The position numbers and the translations under genes are program-made. The notes below the pieces were generated by a model. It saw only the letters and a list, made by a program, of their open reading frames with translations. It was not told the origin of the DNA and ran no database searches. From positions 1,083,448-1,147,447 of the forward strand of contig NZ_BNAS01000001.1 in assembly GCF_014653785.1 (NCBI RefSeq): 64,000 nucleotides of DNA. The letters run 5' to 3'. The DNA is from Promicromonospora soli (lineage in GTDB: Bacteria; Actinomycetota; Actinomycetes; Actinomycetales; Cellulomonadaceae). This document shows positions 1 through 6,971 of this stretch, piece by piece. Within the stretch, counting starts at the first letter, position 1, and each line of letters opens with the position of its first letter.

Positions 1-459
1 CTCGCCGAGCGCCGCGGCCGCCCGGCTGCCGGGCACGACGTCGACCTGCCCGCTGCGGCCCTTGAGGGAGCACGCGAGCTCGGTGATGAGCGCCGTCGAC
101 GCCGGAGCGTCGCCCCCGCCACCCGCGACCGGGCTCTCGGCGTGCCGCGCCGCGACCCCGACCACGTTGCGCGCGAACTCCAGGACCATGTGCTGGTACC
201 CGCCGCACGTGCCGAGCAGCGGCGTCCCGCCCGACCGGGCGGCGCGGATTGTGTCCACGACCCGGTCCTCGTCGGCGTACGGGGAGCCGGGTACCACCCA
301 GACGCCGTCGAACGCCGTCGCTTCGGCGGGCACGAGGTCCGCGGTCGGGAGCCAGTGCAGGTCGACGTCGTCGTACCCGGAGGCGATCTGCGGGATCCGT
401 TCGTGGGCGCGGACCGCCGTCGAGCGGTCCCCGACCAGCGCTATGCGTGTGGGATTCAT
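1..459 (-). CDS. CTP synthase C-terminal-like class I glutamine amidotransferase (partial)
   Basis: The gene starts at an ATG at 459 on the minus strand and stays open to the left edge, so the 153 codons seen are the N-terminal part only. The product begins MNPTRIALVGD, and a nucleophile-elbow motif LLGTCGGYQH is followed by EFARNV. That pattern is typical of stand-alone proteins related to the glutaminase half of CTP synthase, in which the Cys attacks glutamine. Some members of this family carry selenocysteine at a Cys position; the elbow residue here is an ordinary TGC cysteine. Its substrate and partner are unknown. It is divergent from the LysR gene with about 105 bp between them. The family call is fairly secure, the function is not. 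Confidence 0.75.
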   Translation of the reverse strand, partial: MNPTRIALVGDRSTAVRAHERIPQIASGYDDVDLHWLPTADLVPAEATAFDGVWVVPGSPYADEDRVVDTIRAARSGGTPLLGTCGGYQHMVLEFARNVVGVAARHAESPVAGGGGDAPASTALITELACSLKGRSGQVDVVPGSRAAAALGE

Positions 460-564
460 GCGCCCATGCTGAGGCGCGGCCCTGCATCACGTCCAACGAT
501 GAATGCCGATGCCTTGATCGGGATTGCTTATACCCAGGGTCCGCGCCGGGAGATACTGGCTCCC
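460..564. promoter_or_regulatory. Divergent intergenic region, amidotransferase / LysR
   Basis: This 105 bp gap separates two divergent starts. LysR regulators commonly bind such gaps and control both themselves and the divergent gene. I could not identify a convincing T-N11-A dyad or a clear pair of promoter hexamers, so this is a positional inference only. Confidence 0.3.
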
Positions 565-1422
565 GTGGACACCCGCGCGCTGCTCAGCCTGGCCACCGTC
601 GCCGAGACCGGCTCGTTCTCCCGCGCTGCCAGCGCCCTGGGCTTCACCCAGTCCGCGGTCTCCCAGCACGTCGCCGGCCTCGAGCGGACGGCGGGTACCC
701 CGCTGCTCACCCGGCGTCCGACGGTCGCTCCGACCCCGGCCGGCCGGGAGTTCCTCCGGCACGCCCGGCAGATCTTGGCGCACGAGCAGGCCGCGCGAGC
801 CGCGGTCGCCCGGGTGACCGGGCGCGACGAGGACACACCGGTGTCCATGGCCGTCACGCCGGGCACGGAGCACCTCGTCCCGGTGGCCGGCCTGCTCGCC
901 GCCGTCGTCGTGGACGACGCCGCCGGGGCGGCCGCCGCGCTCAGCTCCGGGCGCGCCGACGTGGCCGTCGTCGACGGCATCGCCGCGCCGGGCGACCCGC
1001 TGCCCGGCTCCGGCCCCGACCTCGTTGTCAGGGTGGTGACAGAGGCGCCGATCGGGGTGCTCCTCCCGGCAAGCCACCCGCTGGCGGGACGGGACGCAAT
1101 CGATCTGACGACCCTCACCGACGCGCGATGGCTCGACACGACCGGTACGAGCTGCTCGACGTCGGACCTCGCCTCCGCCGCCCGGCTCCGCCTGCGGCGC
1201 GGCACCACCTACACCGGGACCTCGACGGACGCCGTCACGTCACTGGTCCGCGCGGGCCACGGGCTGCACGCGGCACCGGCTACCGGCTACGCGCCGCCCG
1301 CGGGCCTCGCGATCGTGCCGCTCAGGGCTCCCCGGCTCGTGCACCGGACAGAGGTACGGGTCCACGCCCCGGCACGAGCGGCCGTGCTCGCACTGGCCGA
1401 CGCCGTGGGCGCAGCCTCCTGA
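565..1422 (+). CDS. LysR family transcriptional regulator
   Basis: From the GTG at 565 the protein is 285 aa, close to the roughly 300 aa usual for LysR regulators. The N-terminal winged HTH is clear: LLSLATVAETGSFSRAASAL, then a recognition helix TQSAVSQHVAGLE and TPLLTRR. The rest would be the periplasmic-binding-protein-like effector domain, with IGVLLPASHPLAG in the usual place; it is rather short and Ala-rich. An upstream in-frame extension back to 142 exists, but it lies antisense to the amidotransferase and lacks LysR features, so I start at 565. The neighbour it probably regulates is the divergent amidotransferase gene. The effector is unknown. Confidence 0.88.
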   Translation: MDTRALLSLATVAETGSFSRAASALGFTQSAVSQHVAGLERTAGTPLLTRRPTVAPTPAGREFLRHARQILAHEQAARAAVARVTGRDEDTPVSMAVTPGTEHLVPVAGLLAAVVVDDAAGAAAALSSGRADVAVVDGIAAPGDPLPGSGPDLVVRVVTEAPIGVLLPASHPLAGRDAIDLTTLTDARWLDTTGTSCSTSDLASAARLRLRRGTTYTGTSTDAVTSLVRAGHGLHAAPATGYAPPAGLAIVPLRAPRLVHRTEVRVHAPARAAVLALADAVGAAS

Positions 1423-1441
1423 GGCAGGCGACCGGGTACGG

Positions 1442-2077
1442 CTATCCGCCCGAGGCGCCGGAGCCGCTGACCGGCTGGCGGAGGATCGTCCTCTGCTTCT
1501 CGGGTGCGACCCTGCGAAAGTCGCTGAGGTAGATCTCGTGGTGCTTGCCGACCATGCGGAGCCCGTTGTCCGGGATGAACTCCTCGTGCATCCGCTTGAG
1601 CAGGTCCGCCTCCGCGTCGAACGAGCCGACGTGCAGCGTCTGCACGCACCGCCCCTCGGACAGCGGCTCGAGTCGGACGTCGTCGAGGCGAGCCGGACGG
1701 CCCTTGGCCCGGACCCGCTCGACGGCCGCGTCGAACATGTCCCGGTCGATCCAGTCCGGCTGCATGAGCATCAGGGTCCAGTCCCATCGCGACTTGTCCC
1801 GCGCAGCCGTGAAGGAGTCCATGTCGTCGGCCCACCACTGGCCCTCCAGCGGCATCACGACGAAGTCGCGGTCGAGGCCTCGCTTGCTGGCGAACTTCAG
1901 CGTGTAGGCCAGCGGGTAGAGCGCTTCGACCGCTTCGGCGAACCTCGGCGAGGTGTTGGGGTCACCGTGACCGTCGATCATGAGGTACTGCAGGTCAGGG
2001 ACGTCGACGATCCGGAGCCGGCCCAGCTTCGCCTGGTACGCGTCGAGGCTCTTCTTGAAATCAGTCTTGTCTGACAT
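1442..2077 (-). CDS. GyrI-like small-molecule-binding domain protein
   Basis: A 211 aa cytosolic protein starting MSDKTDFKKSLDAYQAK. It has YLMIDGHGDPNT near the N-terminus and a second half around CVQTLHVGSFDAE with HEEFIPDNGL. This layout matches the GyrI-like (SOUL/GyrI fold) proteins that bind small molecules, often found alone or fused to AraC/MerR-type HTHs; no HTH is present here. The gene is convergent with the LysR gene, about 20 bp apart. The ligand is unknown. The fold assignment is fairly good and the biological role is not established. Confidence 0.78.
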   Translation of the reverse strand: MSDKTDFKKSLDAYQAKLGRLRIVDVPDLQYLMIDGHGDPNTSPRFAEAVEALYPLAYTLKFASKRGLDRDFVVMPLEGQWWADDMDSFTAARDKSRWDWTLMLMQPDWIDRDMFDAAVERVRAKGRPARLDDVRLEPLSEGRCVQTLHVGSFDAEADLLKRMHEEFIPDNGLRMVGKHHEIYLSDFRRVAPEKQRTILRQPVSGSGASGG

Positions 2078-2142
2078 CGGACACCTGGACTCGGCCGGCG
2101 AGCCATGACCTCTCTGCCTCCGGGGGACTTACACGCTAACCG

Positions 2143-3483
2143 TCAGAGCGTGGTCGCCGCGGCGCGCGTGAGGTGCTGGACGAACCAGTCTCGCGCGAGT
2201 GCGGCGACCCGGCCCAGCGCTCCCGGCTCCTCGAACAGGTGGGTCGCGTCCGGCACGACGATGAGCTGACAGCCGCGGCCCACGGCTGCCTGGGCGCTCC
2301 GGTTGAGCGCCAGGACGGTCTCGTCGCGGCCGCCCACGATCAGCAGCGTCGGGGCGTCGACGTCGGCCAGGCGCGGCCCGGCCAGGTCCGGCCTGCCGCC
2401 GCGTGACACGACCGCCCGGACATCGACCCGCGGGTCGGCCGCCGCCCACAGCGCCGCACCGGCGCCGGTGCTGGCCCCGAAGTACCCGACAGGAAGGGAG
2501 CCTGCGTCCGCCCGGGCGCCCAGCCAGAGGGTGACCTCGACGAGCCTCTGGGCGAGCAGCTCGACGTCGAACACCTTCGTACGGTCGAGCTCTTCCTGTG
2601 GAGTGAGCAGGTCGAACAGGAGGCTCCCCAGCCCGGCCTGGTTGAGCTCCGCGGCGACGTACCGGTTGCGCGGGCTGTGCCTGCTGCTCCCGCTCCCGTG
2701 GGCGAACGCCACGACGCCGATCGGGTTCCCGGGGATCGTGAGGTGTCCCGAGAGCTGTACCGGGTCTGTGAGCACCTCGACGTCCTCGTCGCACAGCGGC
2801 GGGTCGTCGGCGGCCACGGCAGCTCGCTCCGGTGACTGCTGTGCGGTGCGGCGTGCGGCACGGTCGAGCAGGCCTGCGACCTCGCGATCCGTGGTCTGCC
2901 GGAAGTTGCTGTACCACTGGCCGACGGCCATGAACCGGGCCGGCGTCTCCAGGCACACCACGTCGTCGGCATCGCGCTGCAGCAAGCGGACCGCATCGGC
3001 CGCGCCCACAGGCACCGCCAGGATCACGCGGGCCGCGCCCTGCGCTCGTGCGACCTGGCACGCCGCACGGGCGGTGGACCCGGTCGCCAGCCCGTCGTCG
3101 ACGATCAGCGCGGTCCGGCCCACGAGCGCTGTCCGGTCCTGACCGGCGCGGAACTTCTCGACGCGGCGCAGCAGCTCGGCCCGCTCGGCGCGCTCGACCT
3201 CGGCGAGCTCCTCGGTCGGCAGGCGCACCTGGCCCGTGATCCGCTCATCGAGCACCCGGACGTCGCCTTCGCCGATCGCCCCCAGGGCGAGCTCGGGCTG
3301 ATACGGCACACCGAGCTTGCGTACGACGATCACATCGAGCGGGGCATCCAGTGCCCTCGCGACCTCGAAGGCGACCGGAACACCACCGCGCGGCAGCCCG
3401 AGGACCACTACGTTCTCGCCGCGCAAGGGCTGCAGGCGCTCGGCCAGCTGCCGGCCGGCGTCGGTACGGTCGTTGAAGATCAT
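2143..3483 (-). CDS. Phosphoribosyltransferase / dienelactone hydrolase-like fusion protein
   Basis: A two-domain protein of 446 aa. Residues about 1-210 are a type I phosphoribosyltransferase, with the PRPP loop IVDDGLATGSTARAA. Residues about 225-440 are an alpha/beta hydrolase: FAHGSGSSRHSPRN near its start, nucleophile elbow GASTGAGAAL, an acid in GGRDETV and a terminal DATHLF histidine. The ATG at 3483 (MIFNDRTDAGRQLAERL) is chosen because the PRTase fold starts there; 14 further in-frame residues upstream look non-coding. The same fusion is known from Mycobacterium tuberculosis Rv0571c, a DosR-regulon protein of unknown reaction. The repeat element at 3620-3678 lies about 140 bp upstream of the start. 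Confidence 0.85.
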   Translation of the reverse strand: MIFNDRTDAGRQLAERLQPLRGENVVVLGLPRGGVPVAFEVARALDAPLDVIVVRKLGVPYQPELALGAIGEGDVRVLDERITGQVRLPTEELAEVERAERAELLRRVEKFRAGQDRTALVGRTALIVDDGLATGSTARAACQVARAQGAARVILAVPVGAADAVRLLQRDADDVVCLETPARFMAVGQWYSNFRQTTDREVAGLLDRAARRTAQQSPERAAVAADDPPLCDEDVEVLTDPVQLSGHLTIPGNPIGVVAFAHGSGSSRHSPRNRYVAAELNQAGLGSLLFDLLTPQEELDRTKVFDVELLAQRLVEVTLWLGARADAGSLPVGYFGASTGAGAALWAAADPRVDVRAVVSRGGRPDLAGPRLADVDAPTLLIVGGRDETVLALNRSAQAAVGRGCQLIVVPDATHLFEEPGALGRVAALARDWFVQHLTRAAATTL

Positions 3484-3595
3484 CGTGCGCCTCCCGTTCG
3501 CCAGGAAAGGCGGCCACGGGTGCACGAAACGGCCTGGGTCGTCTGGAGGCGGTGGTTCAGGCCGCAGCGCGCTCGTCGTGACCCGTCATTTCACT

Positions 3596-3634
3596 CTAGT
3601 GGACGGATCTGCTGAGCTCATGGCGAAGGGCCAT
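3596..3634 (-). CDS. Candidate 12-codon leader peptide in hairpin repeat copy 1
   Basis: An ATG at 3634 is preceded by an unusually strong Shine-Dalgarno (AAGGAGGAAGGG) and opens a frame MALRHELSRSVH that stops at 3596. The start codon lies in the 3' arm of the hairpin described for the repeat at 3620-3678, and the ribosome site lies in its loop. The PRTase/hydrolase gene begins about 110 bp further on. This could be a regulatory leader peptide or simply part of a repeat that resembles a start site. Translation is not shown. Confidence 0.3.
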   Translation of the reverse strand: MALRHELSRSVH

Positions 3635-3678
3635 CCCTTCCTCCTTGCGACGGGATTCCGGGATGGCCCTCTGACCAG
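3620..3678 (-). repeat. Hairpin repeat copy 1 (SD-in-loop element)
   Basis: This 59 bp block recurs at 5852-5909 with about 88 percent identity, in the same orientation. Read on the minus strand it forms a 10 bp stem, GGGCCATCCC with GGGATGGCCC, around a 22-base loop holding AAGGAGG. The ATG of the candidate leader lies in the 3' arm. A second, shorter pairing (ATGGC with GCCAT just downstream) competes with that stem. It lies between the sigma-fusion gene stop and the PRTase/hydrolase start. Confidence 0.75.
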
Positions 3679-3701
3679 CGACTACGGGCGCGCTGTCGGC
3701 A

Positions 3702-5798
3702 TCACCACGACGTCCGTGCGTACACCACCGTCTGTCGCAGGTCGCCGTAGCTCCAGCGGTCCTGATTCTGGAGGCGTTCCAGCTCGGCGCTGGCGTGCTC
3801 GGTCCAGACGACACGGTTCGCAGCGCCGGCGACGTCCAGCCACGCGGTCCCGTCCTCGTCCGGCCCGGGCCCGAGCGTGGTCAGGGCGGGCACGGCGACT
3901 CCGTCCCGTGGTTCCAGCCGCAGGAAGTAGATGCTCTCGCCGTCGGCCCAGAGGATGCCGTCGTCGAACGCGCTGACCGGCCACGAGGCATCCTGACGGA
4001 CGACTGTGGCGTCGCGCGAGTCCGTGTCGAGCGCCACGATCCACCCGCCCGACTCGAACAACAGCGTGTCTCCGTTCAGGTACGCGTAGTGGTTCCACGC
4101 CGTGCTCTGGTCGAGCCGCACGAGGTCGCGCAGGCCGGAGCCTGCCGAGAGCAGTCCGATCGTGCTGGGACCCTCAGCAGGATTGCGTGACACGACGACA
4201 CCGTCGTCACTGTCGGAGATGGCGCAGACGTCCGTGACCACGTCGCGGACGATGTCGGTGTCGGGTGCGCCCAGGTCGACCAGGTCGATGCGCCCCGCGC
4301 ACCGGTCCGGGTCGGCGAGATTCCCGTCCGTGAGGTGCAAGATCGCCAGGGTTCGCCCTCCCGCTGCGATCTTCCAGACATGCCGAGCGGGATCCGGCTG
4401 GTAGCTCGTGATGGTACGGACCTCGCCGTCCGGTCCTTGCGCCTTGACCACGACCGGCTCGCTCTCGGAGAACCCCTCGGTCCAGGCGACGTGCGTGTCG
4501 GTGAGGACCGGGCTGCTGACGGCGTAGCTGCGATGCTCGCTGTCGGAGTCGGGCGAGGCAGCTGAGAGCTGCCAGTGCTCCAGTGCGGACTCGCCGGCCG
4601 GCCCGGTGGCTGTGGGCCGCGCCAGTGCGGTGATCGGTTCGGAGCCGGGTCCGACGTCGGGTCGGGCCGCTGCGGCGATCAGCGTCCCGTCGCGACGGAC
4701 CGTGAACGGAACGTTGGGGTCGGACCCGATCCCGGACCCGACCATGACTTCCGGAGGGCTGCCAAGGCTCACCCTGTGCTCGGGGATGTAGTCGACGCAC
4801 TCGACCGCCGGGCGAGCGTCTCCGGCGTCGAGTGCCTGGACGATGGTGTAGTCCCCGGTCGGGGCGTCCGCGGGGACCGGGATGGTCCTGGTCGCGTCCG
4901 GCGTCGGGAGATCGTTCCCAGCGCATGGGGCGGCGAGGGCCGCCATCTCGGGGATGTCGAGGTCGCCCAGCCCGACGGCGTCGTCCTGCCTGGTCACCGC
5001 ATCCTCGTCCCGGACCGGGCCGTCATCACGACTGGTGTCGACCGAGGGCAGGTGGAAGGTCTCCACCAGCCAGCGGTGTGCCGGACCTGTGGTCGTGTCC
5101 AGCACCGGTACACCGACCGGACCATGCACGATCAGGGCGATGAACGCGCTCACCGCGACTGCGGTGACGCTGAGCGCAGCGCTGCGGCGGACCTGACGTG
5201 CCGCCGCGGCCTTGCTGCGGGTCAACGTCTCGCGACCGTCGAAGACCGGGTCGTCCGTGGTCTCCGGGGCAGCGCCGGTCAGGAGCGAGCGAAGCCGCTC
5301 GAGACCCCGGGAGCTCGCGGCCTTGACGGTGCCGACCGATCGCCCGATCTCACGGGCAACCTGTGCCTCCGGCAGATCAAGGACGTGCCGCAGCACCACG
5401 ACCCGTCGCTGCTGCGGCGAGAGACTCCCCAGCGCCCGGGCGAGCTCGTCCCGGAGCGCGATCTGTGCGGCGTGATCGTCCGCGTGAGCGACCGGAACGT
5501 TGTCGTCACCCGGGACATCCGTCAACCGCGTCCGACGCCACGCATCAGTCCTGAGATTGACCAGCACCTTCCGCGCGTACGCGCGAGGTGCCCCGGCGGC
5601 CCGAGCTGTGTCCCAGCGTCGGTAGACGCGCTCGAAGGTGCTCTGGACCAGGTCCTCGGCCAGGGCACGCTCGCCGACCAGCAAGAACGCCGTCCGAAAC
5701 AGGTACGGACCGTCCGCCTCAACGAACGCGACGAACTCCTCGTCCCGCGACCGGCCGCCCACGCGGACCTCGACCCGTTTCCCCGAAAGTGTCTCCAT
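3702..5798 (-). CDS. ECF/SigE-like sigma factor fused to a transmembrane helix and extracytoplasmic domain
   Basis: One uninterrupted 698 aa frame. Residues about 20-88 are sigma region 2 (EEFVAFVEADGPYLFRTAFL, then AEDLVQSTFERVYRRW). Residues about 117-172 are region 4 (LSPQQRRVVVLRHV, EIGRSVGTVKAASSRGLERL). After a short linker comes a single hydrophobic helix at about 207-225 (SVTAVAVSAFIALIVHG), then about 470 residues that look extracytoplasmic, Asp/Gly-rich with repeated beta-strand-like segments. In many actinobacteria the sigma factor and such a membrane protein are separate adjacent genes, so a fusion is notable. The start is uncertain: ATG at 5798, GTG at 5810, or an internal GTG near 5762 with a better GAGG. 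The repeat elements flank the gene on both sides. Confidence 0.82.
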   Translation of the reverse strand: METLSGKRVEVRVGGRSRDEEFVAFVEADGPYLFRTAFLLVGERALAEDLVQSTFERVYRRWDTARAAGAPRAYARKVLVNLRTDAWRRTRLTDVPGDDNVPVAHADDHAAQIALRDELARALGSLSPQQRRVVVLRHVLDLPEAQVAREIGRSVGTVKAASSRGLERLRSLLTGAAPETTDDPVFDGRETLTRSKAAAARQVRRSAALSVTAVAVSAFIALIVHGPVGVPVLDTTTGPAHRWLVETFHLPSVDTSRDDGPVRDEDAVTRQDDAVGLGDLDIPEMAALAAPCAGNDLPTPDATRTIPVPADAPTGDYTIVQALDAGDARPAVECVDYIPEHRVSLGSPPEVMVGSGIGSDPNVPFTVRRDGTLIAAAARPDVGPGSEPITALARPTATGPAGESALEHWQLSAASPDSDSEHRSYAVSSPVLTDTHVAWTEGFSESEPVVVKAQGPDGEVRTITSYQPDPARHVWKIAAGGRTLAILHLTDGNLADPDRCAGRIDLVDLGAPDTDIVRDVVTDVCAISDSDDGVVVSRNPAEGPSTIGLLSAGSGLRDLVRLDQSTAWNHYAYLNGDTLLFESGGWIVALDTDSRDATVVRQDASWPVSAFDDGILWADGESIYFLRLEPRDGVAVPALTTLGPGPDEDGTAWLDVAGAANRVVWTEHASAELERLQNQDRWSYGDLRQTVVYARTSW

Positions 5799-5851
5799 GC
5801 TCCTACCCACGCGCCGAGACCGTCGAAGGTTGAGGCCGTATCCGGGATCCT

Positions 5852-5909
5852 ATGGCGAGAGGCCATCCCTTCCTCCTTGTAACAGGATTCCGGAATGGCC
5901 TCTGACCAG
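5852..5909 (-). repeat. Hairpin repeat copy 2 (SD-in-loop element)
   Basis: Second copy of the element, 58 bp, between tRNA-Ala and the sigma-fusion gene on the transcribed strand. The stem is AGGCCATTCC with GGGATGGCCT. Relative to copy 1 the outer G-C pair has become A-U and one C-G has become a U-G wobble, so pairing is kept although the sequence changed. The loop again carries AAGGAGG. The ATG at 5866 opens a frame that runs 114 codons out of frame into the sigma gene, unlike the 12-codon frame of copy 1. Confidence 0.75.
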
Positions 5910-5918
5910 GTGTTTCGG

Positions 5919-5991
5919 TGGAGCTGGGGGGACTCGAACCCCCGACCCCCTGCATGCCATGCAGGTGCGCTACCAGCTGCGCCACAGCCCC
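5919..5991 (-). tRNA. tRNA-Ala (anticodon GGC)
   Basis: Read on the minus strand the 73 bases fold as a standard cloverleaf. The acceptor GGGGCTG pairs with CAGCTCC. The D arm contains AGCTGGTAGCGC, the anticodon stem CCTGC/GCAGG encloses ATGGCAT, and the T arm is GGGGG-TTCGAGT-CCCCC. The anticodon GGC (positions 5956-5958) reads GCC alanine codons. The discriminator is A and CCA is not encoded. An identical copy lies at 10461-10533. A plausible promoter upstream has TATGCT at 6031-6026. Confidence 0.96.
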
Positions 5992-6025
5992 GTGGGTGTT
6001 CGCCCTGGTGAGGACGAGCGCCGCC

Positions 6026-6056
6026 AGCATAGACCGATTCGGCCGCTGGGACCAAA
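6026..6056 (-). promoter_or_regulatory. Putative promoter of tRNA-Ala copy 1
   Basis: On the minus strand TTGGTC (within TTTGGTCCC, 6056-6048) is followed after 18 bases by TATGCT (6031-6026), which lies about 35 bases before the tRNA 5' end. The TTTGGTCCC string also precedes the second tRNA-Ala gene and the yceD-rpmF genes. The assignment is by eye. Confidence 0.4.
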
Positions 6057-6105
6057 GCGGGCAACCACCGCCCGACGCCGCCCACCAGGGCGAACCCGCA
6101 CCGGA

Positions 6106-6729
6106 TCACGCCGTGATGAGGCTCCCCGTGGCAGCGCGCGCCCGGTCGAGCCGGCCGGCGACGTCGGACCAGCTCGCGAGGTTCCAGAACGCCTTGACGT
6201 AGTCGGCCTTGACGTTGAGGTAGTCCAGGTAGAACGCGTGCTCCCACATGTCGAGCATCAGCAGCGGGGTGATGCCCAGCGGCACGTTCGCCTGCTGGTC
6301 GAACAGCTGGAACACCAGCAGCCGCTCGCCGATGCTGTCCCAGCCGAGCACCGCCCACCCGGAGCCCTGGATCCCGGTCGCCACCGCGGCGAAGTGCGCC
6401 TTGAACGCCGCGAACGTGCCGAACTGGTCGACGATCGCCGCCGCGAGCTCGCCGTCCGGCTCACCGCCGCCGTCGGGCGAGAGGTTGTGCCAGAACACGG
6501 TGTGGTTGGTGTGGCCGCCCAGGTTGAACGCGAGGTTCTTCTCGTGCAGGTTCACGGCGGCGAGGTCGCCGTTCTCCCGGGCCTGGGCCAGCGCGTCGAG
6601 CGCGGCGTTGGCGCCGGCCACGTACGCGGCGTGGTGCTTGTCGTGGTGCAGCTCCATGATCCGCCCGCTGATGTGCGGCTCGAGCGCCGCGTAGTCGTAG
6701 GGCAGGTCCGGCAGGGTGTAGACGGGCAT
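6106..6729 (-). CDS. sodA: Superoxide dismutase (Fe/Mn family)
   Basis: A 207 aa protein of normal family length, predicted cytosolic (no signal peptide). It converts superoxide to hydrogen peroxide and oxygen. The four metal ligands are visible in order: His in [13 protein letters not shown], His in [11 protein letters not shown], and Asp and His in the signature [11 protein letters not shown]. The N-terminal helical hairpin begins [19 protein letters not shown]. The ATG at 6729 is supported by ACGAGGAAA just upstream. Metal choice (Mn or Fe) cannot be settled by eye. It stands alone between the tRNA and the divergent protease gene. Confidence 0.95.
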   Translation of the reverse strand: MPVYTLPDLPYDYAALEPHISGRIMELHHDKHHAAYVAGANAALDALAQARENGDLAAVNLHEKNLAFNLGGHTNHTVFWHNLSPDGGGEPDGELAAAIVDQFGTFAAFKAHFAAVATGIQGSGWAVLGWDSIGERLLVFQLFDQQANVPLGITPLLMLDMWEHAFYLDYLNVKADYVKAFWNLASWSDVAGRLDRARAATGSLITA

Positions 6730-6971
6730 TTTCCTCGTCCTCTCGTCGAATGGCTCCGACGCTAGAACCCCAACCGCGGTTGAGGTCAACGGACCTCGGG
6801 AGTGCCAGACGGTGATCGTCACCACAGTTCCGGGGCGGCCGCCCCCACCCGCGCCCGCGCTTCCAAGTCCGGACTGATTCCGCAGGTCAAGCAACCCATC
6901 GCCGGGTCCCGCGCGTCTGGTTGACGTGGCGTCGCACAGGCGGCGCGCTCGACCCGGACGGGAGAAACCCG

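Noticed and set aside
5522..5866. A 114-codon frame from the strong SD/ATG of hairpin repeat copy 2
   Set aside because: It runs out of frame through the sigma regions and has the Arg/Ser-rich composition of a shadow. I keep only the start signal as of interest, not the protein.
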